A stretch of 64,000 nt of DNA from an uncultured Desulfobacter sp. (GCF_963666145.1 NZ_OY762614.1:2761001-2825000), one strand, 5' to 3'. Counted from the first letter of the stretch, positions 18,384-27,522 are shown. The notes: generated by a model not told the origin, from the sequence alone. Made by a program: numbers and translations.

Positions 18384-18719
18384 CGTGTTCAAAACATCAT
18401 AAAAACCCTATTAGGGAACGATCTTTGAATTGTTCAAAAAAAAAGATATAATTGTCGAAAACAAGTCTAAAAAATGTTGAATATTCAAATATGGTGGGCC
18501 AAAATAACTGAAAAAAGGCGATAAACTGATGATAGATTCACGTTTTCAACACAGGCGTTCATAAACTGTTAATAATTAAAACTTTTATGTTAATAACCGA
18601 TTGGTCGAATGTTTAAAAAAGTGTTCAAAACTAACCAAACACCCTATTAAATATCGAGTTCTGAATTGTTCAAAAAGAATATTTGGCTGTTAAAAAACGA
18701 GTTGAAAAAATGTTGAAAA
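18384..18719. repeat. 100-bp direct repeat, offset 236 bp (TGTTCAAAA family, copies A and B)
   Basis: Unit A (about 18384-18483) and unit B (about 18620-18719) align without gaps at a constant offset of 236 bases. TGTTCAAAAC is at 18386 and 18622, ACCCTATTA at 18405 and 18641, GAATTGTTCAAAA around 18431 and 18667, and TGTTGAA at 18475 and 18711. A third, inverted copy with nearly the same internal spacing lies at 60541-60644. Confidence 0.7.
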
Positions 18720-18858
18720 CTTAATTTTTTAAACACGGCTTCATATTGACAGATCGTAAGCATATAAGTAAGTTTTACCTACCTAAATTTTTATCTCTAA
18801 ATATAAAAAAAACTGCTGCCTGTATTTCAAACATCATTTTCAATGGAGTGAACCACCC

Positions 18859-21069
18859 ATGACCCAACTCAAAAAGATCGCAGCAACCATCAAAACTGCC
18901 GTTAAACAGGGCATCCAGAGTTTCAACGAAGACCGGGCCAAAGACATTTTCAAACAACTGGGAATACCCGTGGTTCGTGAAATACGCATCAAAGCAATGG
19001 CAGATCTCCATGGGGCTGCCCAAACCATCGGGTTCCCTGTTGTACTTAAAGGGATTGCACGACAGATTCTGCATAAAACCGAAGCCGGCATGGTGGAGGT
19101 GGGGATCACCACTGAAGCTGATCTGAAAAAATCGGCTCAAAAAATGAAATCCCTTGCAGGTGATAGTTTTGAAGCTTTTTTGATCCAGCCCATGATTCAG
19201 GGGAAAAGACAGTTCACCGCAGGGATGTTTAAAGAGCCCCAGTTTGGCCCGGTGATTATGTTCGGGGTGGGCGGGGTGCTCACAGAAGCATTGAAGGATA
19301 CTGTTTTCCGGCTTGCTCCATTGTCCAAGACAGATATTGACGCCATGTTGGACAGCCTGAGATCCAGGGCCTTGTTAGAATCATTCCGGGGAGAGGCGGC
19401 AGTAAACCGTCCGGTGTTTGAATCCGTGCTCCGGCGTTTGTCCGACCTGGCCATATCTTGTCCAGGCATCCGCGAAATTGATATCAACCCATTGATTATC
19501 AAACCCGACGGCGACCCGGTGGCGGTTGACGGACTGATGATTTTTGAAAAATATGAAAACGATGGCACGCACCCGCATCCAACAATCGATTTCAAAAGTT
19601 TATACACAACCTTTTATCCCAAAACCATTGCCTTTGTCGGCGCTTCTGCTGTCCCGGGCAAATGGGGTCATCTGCTGCTCACAAACGCCTATGCCGGTAA
19701 TTTCAAAGGCGAAATTTTTCTGGTGAATCCCAAGGGCGGCAAGATTATGGGAAGGGATGTTCATAAAACCATTGATGACATCAAAGGCGACGTGGACCTG
19801 GCGTTTGTAACCGTACCTGCAAACCGGGTCATGGACCTGGTCCCTGCTCTGAAAAAAAAGCGTGTCAAAGGAATGGTGCTGATCACCAGCGGATTCAGGG
19901 AAGTCGGAGACCAGGGCAGACAGCTTGAGGATGAAATCATGGCTGCCGCAAAAAAAGCCGGGATAACGGTCATTGGTCCCAATACCATGGGCATATGCAA
20001 TCCCCATGCATCACTCTACGCTTCCGGAGCCAATGCCCTTCCGTTTCCCGGCACCACCGCCATGATCTCCCAATCGGGAAATATAGGCACCCAGCTCCTT
20101 GCCTTTGCCGAGCAGCAGGGCATCGGCATCCGGTTATTTGTGGGATCCGGCAACGAAGCCATGATCTCCACTGAAGATTATATGCAGCTCCTTGAAGATG
20201 ACGACCTGACCCGCACCGTGGTCCTGTATATCGAAAGCGTAAAAAACGGGCGGCGTTTTTTTGAATCCGCAAGCCGCCTGTCAGCAACCAAACCCGTGGT
20301 GCTTCTCAAGGGCGGCAGAACCCAGGATGGAAAAAGGGCCGCCGCCGGCCATACCGGGGCCATGGCCTCGGATTCCGCAGTGTTTCATGCCGCCTGCACC
20401 CAGGCCGGGATCATACAGGTGGAGCAGCCCCTGGAGCTTTTAGACATGTCCACGGTATTCTCATCCCTGCCCATGCCCAAAGGCGGCCGGGTGGCCCTCA
20501 TGACCCTGGGCGGCGGATGGGGTGTGGTGACCACGGACCTTTGTGCCGAATACGGGCTTGAAATACCCAAACTGTCCAACGAGACATTGGAACGCCTGAA
20601 CGCCTTCCTGCCGGACTTCTGGAGCCATGACAACCCGGTGGATATTGTGGGAGAAACAGATCCGCAAATACCCAAAATCTGCCTGGAGGAACTTTTAAAA
20701 TGGGATGGATGCGATGCGGTCATTCACCTGGGCATCCACGGCAGACGCCTACTTATTTATGCCATGGCAAAGGGTATGTTGAAAACAGATCCGGATATGA
20801 CACAGGAAAAAACAGATCTGTTTATGGCGGACATTATCAAGGCAGAAGCGGATTACACTCGATATACGGTTGAAATGATACAAAAATACAACAAACCTGT
20901 GGTAGGTGTCAGTCTCTTAACCGATGAATTGAGCCATACCCTTTACCCCTATGACGATCTGGACTATAAGGGAGTATTTTTTCCCTCACCGGAACGGGCC
21001 GTAAAGGCGCTGGCCGGGATGGTCCGGTACAGAAAATGGCTTGATTCGGCAGGGAAATACAAACCATAG
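18859..21069 (+). CDS. ADP-forming acyl-CoA synthetase family protein (ATP-grasp first)
   Basis: Predicted to interconvert acyl-CoA + ADP + phosphate and acid + CoA + ATP. 736 residues. The N-terminal ATP-grasp domain (about 20-235) has GFPVVLKGIARQILHKTEAG. Then come a CoA-binding Rossmann domain (about 255-390, beginning TIAFVGASAVPGKWG) and a succinyl-CoA-ligase-like domain with the likely phosphohistidine in AAGHTGAMAS. The beta-alpha domain order and single chain match acetate-CoA ligase (ADP-forming)-like proteins whose acyl substrate varies. GGAGTG lies upstream of the ATG. It is first in a tight operon with panB (17 bases later) and a DUF2520 protein, suggesting a link to CoA supply. 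A second family member lies at 34990-37101. Confidence 0.88.
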   Translation: MTQLKKIAATIKTAVKQGIQSFNEDRAKDIFKQLGIPVVREIRIKAMADLHGAAQTIGFPVVLKGIARQILHKTEAGMVEVGITTEADLKKSAQKMKSLAGDSFEAFLIQPMIQGKRQFTAGMFKEPQFGPVIMFGVGGVLTEALKDTVFRLAPLSKTDIDAMLDSLRSRALLESFRGEAAVNRPVFESVLRRLSDLAISCPGIREIDINPLIIKPDGDPVAVDGLMIFEKYENDGTHPHPTIDFKSLYTTFYPKTIAFVGASAVPGKWGHLLLTNAYAGNFKGEIFLVNPKGGKIMGRDVHKTIDDIKGDVDLAFVTVPANRVMDLVPALKKKRVKGMVLITSGFREVGDQGRQLEDEIMAAAKKAGITVIGPNTMGICNPHASLYASGANALPFPGTTAMISQSGNIGTQLLAFAEQQGIGIRLFVGSGNEAMISTEDYMQLLEDDDLTRTVVLYIESVKNGRRFFESASRLSATKPVVLLKGGRTQDGKRAAAGHTGAMASDSAVFHAACTQAGIIQVEQPLELLDMSTVFSSLPMPKGGRVALMTLGGGWGVVTTDLCAEYGLEIPKLSNETLERLNAFLPDFWSHDNPVDIVGETDPQIPKICLEELLKWDGCDAVIHLGIHGRRLLIYAMAKGMLKTDPDMTQEKTDLFMADIIKAEADYTRYTVEMIQKYNKPVVGVSLLTDELSHTLYPYDDLDYKGVFFPSPERAVKALAGMVRYRKWLDSAGKYKP

Positions 21070-21086
21070 AAAATCAGGAGAGACTT

Positions 21087-21878
21087 ATGAGCACAAAAGT
21101 TACCACTTCCAGCCTGATGAAGATGAAGCAGGAGGAAAAAAAAATAACCGCCCTTACCGCCTATGACTATCCTTCTGCCCTCATGGTGGACCGTGCCGGA
21201 ATTGATCTTATCCTTGTGGGCGATTCCGTGGGCATGGCCGTCCAGGGCTGGGATACCACCCTGCCTGTGACCATGGATGAGATGATCTATCATACAAAAC
21301 TTGTGACCCGGGCCTGCTCAAGAGCCCTGGTGGTGGGCGACATGCCTTTCATGTCCTACCAGAGCGGCATGGATAAAGCCGTTGAAAACGCCGGACGATT
21401 TTTAAAGGAAGCCGGCGCCACAGCCGTAAAACTTGAAGGCGGCGCAGATGTCTGTCCTGCCATTTCAGCCATGGCAAAGGCGGGCATACCTGTCCAGGCC
21501 CACATTGGCCTGACCCCCCAGTCCGTACACCAGATGGGCGGTTTCAAGGTACAGCGGGACGAAGAGCGGCTGCTTAAAGACGCCAAGGATGTTCAAGCCG
21601 CCGGGGCTTTTTCCGTGGTGCTGGAAGGCATTCCAGCGACCATTGCCGAAAAAATAACCAAATCCCTGACCATTCCCACCATCGGCATTGGTGCAGGTCC
21701 GTCCTGTGACGGCCAGATTCTGGTACTCCATGACATGCTGGGTATGCATGACGGATTTATACCTAAATTCGTCAAAAAATTCGTAGATATTTATTCCCTG
21801 GCAAATCAGGGGCTTGCTGAATATGCCAAAGAGGTTCAGGATGGTACTTTTCCGTCAAAAGAGCATTCATATAAATAG
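21087..21878 (+). CDS. panB: 3-methyl-2-oxobutanoate hydroxymethyltransferase
   Basis: First committed step of pantothenate synthesis: adds the hydroxymethyl group from methylene-tetrahydrofolate to 2-oxoisovalerate, giving ketopantoate. 263 residues, the normal size. Family signatures are LTAYDYPSALMVDRAGIDLI, LVGDSVGMAVQGWDTTLPVT, AVKLEGG and PTIGIGAGPSCDGQILVLHD. AGGAGAG lies six bases upstream. It is embedded between an acyl-CoA synthetase and the DUF2520 reductase-like gene in one operon. panC and panD are not in the window. Confidence 0.97.
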   Translation: MSTKVTTSSLMKMKQEEKKITALTAYDYPSALMVDRAGIDLILVGDSVGMAVQGWDTTLPVTMDEMIYHTKLVTRACSRALVVGDMPFMSYQSGMDKAVENAGRFLKEAGATAVKLEGGADVCPAISAMAKAGIPVQAHIGLTPQSVHQMGGFKVQRDEERLLKDAKDVQAAGAFSVVLEGIPATIAEKITKSLTIPTIGIGAGPSCDGQILVLHDMLGMHDGFIPKFVKKFVDIYSLANQGLAEYAKEVQDGTFPSKEHSYK

Positions 21879-21903
21879 TTTATGACGCAGGTATTATATA
21901 TCT

Positions 21904-22791
21904 ATGAATAGTACCAAACAAAAATTTTCCGTGATCGGCTGTGGCCGGGTGGGTATCTGTCTGGCCACATTTCTTTTTAAAAAAAATTATGAACCTGCAG
22001 GTTTTTTCAGCAGGAGTATGACGTCGGCCCGGGCAGCGCGGTCAGCTGCCGGGTGCGGCACGGTGTTTGATTCGGCCGCCGACTGTGCCCGGGCCGGGGA
22101 TATTGTATTTATCACCACCCCCGACGGTGTCATAGAAGGGGTTTGCGAAGATCTTGTGAGCCAAAATGCCTTTGGCCCCAAAACCATGGTGTTTCATCTG
22201 TCAGGCGCCCACTCTTCAGCCATACTTGCCCGGGCAAAACAGTCCGGTGCCGTTGTGGGTTCCATTCATCCCCTGCAGTCCTTTGCCCCCTATGAACCGG
22301 GTCAGGCAAGCCCCTTTGAAGGAATCAATATCTCGGTTGAAGGAGATCCAGATGCCGTTTCCCAGGGCAAGGATATTGCCGCAGCCCTGGGCGCCCGGGC
22401 CTTTGCCATCCCAACCGAATCCAAAACCCTTTATCATGCCTCGGCTGTGGTGGCCTCCAACTACCTTGTGACCCTGGTAAAGTTTGCCCTCACGCTTTTA
22501 ATGGAAACAGGGCTTCGGGAAGATGCGGCATTTGACATTTTATCTCCCCTGATCCAGGGCACCCTGTCCAATATAAATTCCAGGGGCTGCAAACAGGCCC
22601 TGACAGGCCCTGTGGCCCGGGGGGATCATGACACCGTATCCCGTCATCTGGCTGACATTGACGAAAAATTACCTGAATTTTCAGCTCTGTACCGTCTTTT
22701 GGGTGCCCATACCCTGGATATTGCCGGGGTCGGAAACGGCCTGTCCAAAGAGACTGAAAAAATTCTGGCCGACCTTTTTAACCCCGGGTGA
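21904..22791 (+). CDS. Rossmann-like/DUF2520 protein, candidate ketopantoate reductase
   Basis: 295 residues. The N-terminal NAD(P)-binding Rossmann fold begins VIGCGRVGICLATFLFKK (GxGxxG). A segment with FHLSGAHSSAIL and GSIHPLQSFA is typical of the Rossmann-like plus DUF2520 family, and the C-terminal part is helical (YHASAVVASNYLVTLVKFA). It follows panB by 25 bases. Some bacteria without PanE use an unrelated-looking reductase of this general type (PanG) for ketopantoate reduction, so position next to panB makes that role attractive here. The family call is firm; the function is inference from context. Confidence 0.82.
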   Translation: MNSTKQKFSVIGCGRVGICLATFLFKKNYEPAGFFSRSMTSARAARSAAGCGTVFDSAADCARAGDIVFITTPDGVIEGVCEDLVSQNAFGPKTMVFHLSGAHSSAILARAKQSGAVVGSIHPLQSFAPYEPGQASPFEGINISVEGDPDAVSQGKDIAAALGARAFAIPTESKTLYHASAVVASNYLVTLVKFALTLLMETGLREDAAFDILSPLIQGTLSNINSRGCKQALTGPVARGDHDTVSRHLADIDEKLPEFSALYRLLGAHTLDIAGVGNGLSKETEKILADLFNPG

Positions 22792-22827
22792 TCAAAGGTA
22801 TACGGGATGTAATCTCATGAAAAGAAT

Positions 22828-22863
22828 AAGGGCCATGCAGATTTTAAAATCTACATGGCCCTT
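22828..22863. terminator. Bidirectional terminator between the panB operon and yciI
   Basis: A long stem (AAGGGCCATG/CATGGCCCTT extended by AGATTTTAAAATCT in the middle) lies between convergent genes. A and T residues flank both sides, so it can act in either direction. Confidence 0.8.
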
Positions 22864-22909
22864 ATAAAATTTACGACTTTTTCAGCTTTTCTTTAAACCG
22901 CTGAAAACA

Positions 22910-23212
22910 CTATTTAGGTGCCCAAAATGGAGCGACGGCTGCCTGCTGAACTTCAACGGCCTCCCAGACATTGCCTTTGACATAGGCCTCGTTGTCCAGC
23001 CATTCTTTATCCAGTGCTTCCCGGGATTCAAAATCACACACAATCATGGAACCTGCCATTTTTCCCTCATCATTGAGGATGGCTGCGGCATAGAGCCAGT
23101 TGCCGGATTCGTGCATTTTTTTAGCGGTTTCAAGGTGTGCCTCCCTGGCGGCCATTCTTCTTTCCAGGGCTTTTTCATCTGTGCCGTCCCGGCCGATTAC
23201 AATAAACTGCAT
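22910..23212 (-). CDS. YciI family protein
   Basis: A 100-residue ferredoxin-like alpha/beta barrel protein of the YciI family, small proteins of mostly unknown catalytic role. Visible signatures are the N-terminal MQFIVIGRDG, the central GKMAGSMIVCDFESREALDK and the C-terminal region ending VAPFWAPK. The ribosome site is AGGAAA on the minus strand. The gene sits between a convergent panB operon and a lipoprotein gene 15 bases upstream, and all three minus-strand genes here may be co-transcribed with the M16 protease. I can assign only the family. Confidence 0.88.
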   Translation of the reverse strand: MQFIVIGRDGTDEKALERRMAAREAHLETAKKMHESGNWLYAAAILNDEGKMAGSMIVCDFESREALDKEWLDNEAYVKGNVWEAVEVQQAAVAPFWAPK

Positions 23213-23227
23213 TTTTCCTCCAAAACT

Positions 23228-23485
23228 CTAAAGTCCTTTCATTGCGGGAAGAATTACTTTCTCACCTATGAAACTGATGGTGATATTTTTTGTTTCATTT
23301 CCCCACACACATTTTTTGGCCCCAAGGGCACCATCACAGGTGTCTGGTTCGCCAATGATCTCCACTACCTTTTTATAGTCCATGCCCATCTCGACTTTGT
23401 CAAAATTTTCCCGGGTAAGTTTTGAACACCCTAAAAGAACAACCGTACAAAACAATACAAGAATCAACAGTTTTACAAATTTCAT
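23228..23485 (-). CDS. Small SmpA/BamE-like lipoprotein
   Basis: 85 residues. A lipoprotein signal peptide (MKFVKLLILVLFCTVVLLGC) has its lipobox ending at C20, so the mature protein should be lipidated. The mature part (TRENFDKVEMGMDYKKVVEI, then IGEPDTC...CVWG) has the short beta-lactamase-inhibitor-like or BamE/DUF3862 fold pattern of a GMxxxxVxxxxG motif. It lies 15 bases before yciI and 19 bases after the M16 protease stop, all on the minus strand. It is much shorter than true BamE and a role in outer-membrane assembly is not implied. Confidence 0.8.
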   Translation of the reverse strand: MKFVKLLILVLFCTVVLLGCSKLTRENFDKVEMGMDYKKVVEIIGEPDTCDGALGAKKCVWGNETKNITISFIGEKVILPAMKGL

Positions 23486-23504
23486 ATCATCATGCCCCTT
23501 TCAC

Positions 23505-26489
23505 CTAAATTTTATGGAGGGTCAGCAGTTCTCGCCCTTCCGCTTCCAGTTCCTGGTTGGCCTGTTCGAGCAAGGATTTTGAGGAAATTACGGATATTCC
23601 CTTGTCTGCTTCATCCCGGAAAAAATATCGGCCGGCTGTTTCCATGACCTTTTGCTTATCCACACCCAGCAGGGCATCCTTAAACCCTTTTCGGATTTCA
23701 TCGGACAACTTGGTGATCTGTCGATAAAAGGCCTTCATGGCTGAAGGGGCAGGCGTTTCCGGTTTATCGATTTCCGAGCAGACCTGCAGGATGGCTTCTT
23801 TTACATCTGTTGCGGTGAACTCTCCCCGGGTGATGAAATCACACGCCTGGCCATAAACATCCAGGGTTCGTTTAATATGGGGATCACGGTAGGAACCAAA
23901 GGAAAAAATGCCCTCTTCCATGTTGTACATGGCAAACCCGCCGTATGCCCCGCCCTTTTCCCGAATTTCCCGGTGTAAAAACAAGGAACGCAAAAGCTTC
24001 GCAATAACAGAGAGGACCGGTGCGTCTTCATGGGAAATGCGAACGGCTTTAAAAGACTGGCCCACAAAGGAGACGGCGGTATTGGTCATCCAGCCGTCGT
24101 AGGGCCGCAGGGTATCTGTTTTTATCTGCGGTGTATGAAACGCCTGGGTGCTTCCGTTGGACAGATTGTTGTAAATATCTGCAATACGCTTATCCGCCTG
24201 AACCATGGAGGGAACAGATCCGATAACGGCAGGTTTAAAATTATCTTTTTTCATGACTGCCGCAGCCATGGCGGAAAGGTTTGTTTCCAATTCAGCCAAA
24301 GCCTGGGCGCCTGTTTTTTCATGACTCACCCTGGCGGAAAGATCTTTAATCAGGGCATATTGGGCGATACCATGCCATAATTCATTGATACCGGCTGCCA
24401 TTGACAGGTGGCGTGCAGACAAAGTGATGGCATATCTGTGTCCGGACCCGACAATGGAGGACTCAAGACCTGCCTGGTATTGTAAAATCAAGCTTTTGAG
24501 CCGGTCATGATCTTTAAAGCTGCCGGCATTGATATATTCATCCACCATATCAAAAAGCGGGTCAATATTCCGGTCCAGGGCTTTTCCCTGCAATGCCAGA
24601 AAGGAGTGCCCTTCGCCCTTGTGGTCAAAATGTGTACCGGAAAAAGGAGATATGGAGATACCGCCGGTATAAAGGTCCATGCGTTCGGCCATCTGCACAT
24701 AGGAAGATTTATTTGTACCGACATTGGTAAAGGCCCGTGCGAAAAACGGCACCATGGGGAAAAGCTCCGGCGCAATGTTTCCGGCACCTGCGGGGCAGGT
24801 AAAATAAAGGATGCCCGAAGTGGCTTTGTCAAAGGCGGTGGCGCAGGTAACGCCTTTGACGGTGTCCGGATGAACGATTTCAATCTCAGGGGGCACATCT
24901 TCCAGGGCCAGGGTGGGCAGTACATCCAGGTTTTCCTCTGTCTCCTGAAGTGCTTTCAGGTCTGCCGCATCTTTGTTGATCTGCGCCAACGCTTCTTCAC
25001 CCAAGGATTTTTGTAATTCTTGAAGCTCCTGACGTACAGTTTCAGCCTGACGGGCTTCAATACCCTCATCCGGGACAAGGGTAAACAGCAGTCTGTGCTG
25101 ATTATCGAGAAAATACCGCCGAATCCGGCCTTCCAGGAACTCTCCTTTGGCCAGTTCTTCCTGCAATTTTTTCAAATCAGCGTCAATATTGACAGCACTT
25201 ACGGGATCGCCTTCATGGATGAGAACCGACGCCACCCCCATAATCAGCTTGATGCCGTAGGGGTATGGCGTATTGGTAATCTCCTTGAGGGAAAATTCGA
25301 TCTGGTGGATGGCGGAATCGATCAAGTGTTTATCGATGCCCTTGTCTGCCAGCGTCCCAAGGGTATCGAAAATAATTTTTTCAACTTTGGGAACAGCAGA
25401 TTCTTCGATATCTTTCAACCCGCAGACAAACATGGTATCCCGGTTATCTGAATCAAATCCCGTACCATCACACAGGGCAGAACCCAGGCCGCTGTCAATA
25501 AGCGCTTTTCTCAAGGGAGATGCTGAATTGCCAAGCAGAATCTGTTCAAGCACCGCCATCACCATCACTTCAAAATGATCGGCGATATCCGGGGTCAGCC
25601 AGGCCACACACCCCTGGTATTTGGTGCTGATATTATCCGGGTCCGAGTAGGCATATGACTGGGTCATGGATTTAGGAGCCTGCCACCGGGGCTGGGAAGG
25701 CACCCGGGTATCCATCTCAAGAAAATCAAATCGGCAGAGAACCTTTTCTTCAATAAATTTTAAATTCTCTTCCAGGGGCAAATCACCATATGTATAAAAA
25801 TAACTGTTGGACGGATGATAGTATTTTGCGTGAAAGGCCCTAAGTTCCGCGTGGGTGAGTTTTGGAATATCTGCAGGTTCACCGCCGGAATTATTGGCAT
25901 AGGTGGTATCCGGATAAAGGCCTTTGAGCAGGGCCCGGGACATGACCTGACTGGGTGAGGACATGGCACCCTTCATTTCATTGTACACCACACCCTTATA
26001 CACTAGTTCCGGTTCACCGTTTTCCCCGGGTTCCAGCTCAAGCCGATGGCCTTCCTGCTTAAAGCTGAGGCGATCAATATCTGGAAAAAACGCCGCATCC
26101 AGATAGACATCCATCAGGTTGTAGTAGTCTTTTTTATTCTGGGTGGAAAACGGATACATGGTCCAGTCCGATGCAGTGAATGCATTCATAAAGGTGGACA
26201 GGCTTCGTTTAAGCATGGAAAAGAAAGGATCACGGACCTTATACTTTTCGGATCCGCACAGCACGGTGTGTTCCAGAATATGGGCAACTCCGGTGGAGTC
26301 CGTGGGAACGGTTCTGAAAAACACCCCAAAGGTGTTTTCCTTATCTTCATTGGCAATGTGGATGTGAACCGCTTTTGTCTTCTCGTGGACCAGCTGGATG
26401 AGATGGGCGTTAATTGCAGGCAGGGGCGATATCTGTTGAATTTTGTAACCGCCGATGGTCTGCCCGGGTGTAAATGCAGTCTGATTCAT
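23505..26489 (-). CDS. M16C zinc metalloprotease, PreP-like
   Basis: Predicted ATP-independent peptidase degrading peptides in an enclosed chamber. 994 residues, matching the PreP/CYM1 (M16C) subfamily. The zinc motif HxxEH is at H70-E73-H74 in GVAHILEHTVLCGS, and the distal metal-ligand Glu should lie in the helix containing YKGVVYNEMKGAMSSP. Two M16 halves are joined by a helical hinge near residue 480-530, including a coiled-coil-like DNQHRLLFTLVPDEG...LAQINKDAADLKALQE segment. No signal peptide is visible, so it is likely cytoplasmic. AGGAAA precedes the ATG. It is the first gene of a probable minus-strand operon with the lipoprotein and yciI. Confidence 0.93.
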   Translation of the reverse strand: MNQTAFTPGQTIGGYKIQQISPLPAINAHLIQLVHEKTKAVHIHIANEDKENTFGVFFRTVPTDSTGVAHILEHTVLCGSEKYKVRDPFFSMLKRSLSTFMNAFTASDWTMYPFSTQNKKDYYNLMDVYLDAAFFPDIDRLSFKQEGHRLELEPGENGEPELVYKGVVYNEMKGAMSSPSQVMSRALLKGLYPDTTYANNSGGEPADIPKLTHAELRAFHAKYYHPSNSYFYTYGDLPLEENLKFIEEKVLCRFDFLEMDTRVPSQPRWQAPKSMTQSYAYSDPDNISTKYQGCVAWLTPDIADHFEVMVMAVLEQILLGNSASPLRKALIDSGLGSALCDGTGFDSDNRDTMFVCGLKDIEESAVPKVEKIIFDTLGTLADKGIDKHLIDSAIHQIEFSLKEITNTPYPYGIKLIMGVASVLIHEGDPVSAVNIDADLKKLQEELAKGEFLEGRIRRYFLDNQHRLLFTLVPDEGIEARQAETVRQELQELQKSLGEEALAQINKDAADLKALQETEENLDVLPTLALEDVPPEIEIVHPDTVKGVTCATAFDKATSGILYFTCPAGAGNIAPELFPMVPFFARAFTNVGTNKSSYVQMAERMDLYTGGISISPFSGTHFDHKGEGHSFLALQGKALDRNIDPLFDMVDEYINAGSFKDHDRLKSLILQYQAGLESSIVGSGHRYAITLSARHLSMAAGINELWHGIAQYALIKDLSARVSHEKTGAQALAELETNLSAMAAAVMKKDNFKPAVIGSVPSMVQADKRIADIYNNLSNGSTQAFHTPQIKTDTLRPYDGWMTNTAVSFVGQSFKAVRISHEDAPVLSVIAKLLRSLFLHREIREKGGAYGGFAMYNMEEGIFSFGSYRDPHIKRTLDVYGQACDFITRGEFTATDVKEAILQVCSEIDKPETPAPSAMKAFYRQITKLSDEIRKGFKDALLGVDKQKVMETAGRYFFRDEADKGISVISSKSLLEQANQELEAEGRELLTLHKI

Positions 26490-26640
26490 ATATTTTCCTG
26501 TTAAAGGTTTCCCTGAACGGTTTCAGGCCCATGGTCAAAGTTAAATCCGCAGCCAATACGCCGTAATTTAAGTCGCCTTTAGTGCACGTCAATAAAAAAA
26601 TGGAATCAGAGCATTGCTGATCCGCGTTGACGTTACAACC

Positions 26641-26696
26641 AAGGGCTGTTCAAAAAAATAGGCAATTGTGCGATTTTGTTTTGAACATGGGCCTTA
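26641..26696. repeat. Inverted TGTTCAAAA pair in hairpin context
   Basis: TGTTCAAAA (26647-26655) and TTTTGAACA (26679-26687) face each other across 23 bases. AAGG outside the left arm and CCTT outside the right one allow a longer imperfect stem. The arms are the same 9-mer that recurs at 18.3-18.7 kb and 60.6-60.7 kb. It may end the transcript of the gene at 26762-27121. Confidence 0.55.
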
Positions 26697-26761
26697 TTTC
26701 GCATGTGTTATAGACTTACGAATAGAGTTATTCCAGACCAGTCAAAAATAACATAATAATT

Positions 26762-27121
26762 TTAAATCATTTTATAAATTCCACGGTTGACCCGCTTTAT
26801 TTTTTCTATTTTATCAAGCCTGAAAATTATATTTCTCAGCTTTTTATCGTCAAATCCCGTAGCAGCTTTGATGGTCTTAAAATTGGTACCTTCCGGATGG
26901 TTTCCGATGATACCGAGTACAATGGAAGATGCACTTTTTTTCCGTGGCGGCCGGTCTTTATTTTTCTGCCTGCTTGACGGGTGGTTCTGGTAGATCAATT
27001 GTTCTAGTTTGTCAAGCCTTTTGTGAATATTAGCAATATCCTCTTTGGTTGGAATATCCAGACGATGGAGAAGCATTTTTATAAAGTTCTCCCAATTGTT
27101 GCTGAATTCTGTTGGTTCCAT
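26762..27121 (-). CDS. Hypothetical protein with helical N-terminus and winged-helix C-terminus
   Basis: 119 residues, no named family. The N-terminus (MEPTEFSNNWENFIKMLLHR, then LDIPTKEDIANIHKRLDKLE) is a helical coiled-coil segment resembling the conserved patch of phasin or PHA-granule-associated proteins. A basic linker (QKNKDRPPRKKS) leads to a C-terminal winged-helix-like fold (NFKTIKAATGFDDKKLRNII). A role in granule-linked regulation is a guess based only on the phasin-like patch and the fact that such bacteria can store polyhydroxyalkanoates. It is single, flanked by long gaps on both sides. Confidence 0.65.
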   Translation of the reverse strand: MEPTEFSNNWENFIKMLLHRLDIPTKEDIANIHKRLDKLEQLIYQNHPSSRQKNKDRPPRKKSASSIVLGIIGNHPEGTNFKTIKAATGFDDKKLRNIIFRLDKIEKIKRVNRGIYKMI

Positions 27122-27522
27122 ATCTTAAATCCTTATTGATACTTAGGTTTTACCGTACCTTTATTGAGAATCCAAAAAGATCGGTAGATCCTGTTTAACG
27201 CCTATCTATTAATTTAGTTATAGTAATTTTCTTTAGGTGTAATTGTGTACTTCAAGTCACTTTTTTAATATGATATCCTGAAAATTACTTCTTAAATCTA
27301 TCAAAGTCAAGTAGGGCACCCTTAAATAAGTAAAAAAAATATCTAAATAGAAGATGTTAAAATTTATGGAAATTAATAAAAATCTGTGATTTACTATTAT
27401 TTGTCTTGAAAGTTTCAAAGGAAAACCACTACTGTTAATCTTTATTCTTTTTCCAAGGCCAAGTATACGACATATGGCGTTCGGAAGATAAACAGCTTAA
27501 GAAATGGAGATCAAAAAGGAGC
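27122..27522. other. AT-rich intergenic region before rsmA
   Basis: About 400 bases between divergent genes. Apart from the AAAAAGGAGC ribosome site of rsmA at the right end I find no ORF, hairpin or repeat that I can support. Confidence 0.5.

Larger units (their letters stand above)
17850..18858. other. Non-coding kilobase rich in repeats
   Basis: No convincing gene; a 76-residue frame at 18113-18343 has no ribosome site and lacks family features. The stretch holds a 14-bp inverted repeat (18096-18140), at least five copies of TGTTCAAAA (18311, 18386, 18431, 18622, 18667), related TGTTGAAAA sites (18375, 18711), an inverted one (18543), and a 100-bp direct repeat (separate entry). The promoter for the acyl-CoA synthetase gene must lie at its right end. 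Confidence 0.65.

Noticed and set aside
18311..18719. Possible CRISPR array
   Set aside because: Repeat units are about 100 bp, only two in tandem, diverged, with no regular spacers and no cas genes in the window.
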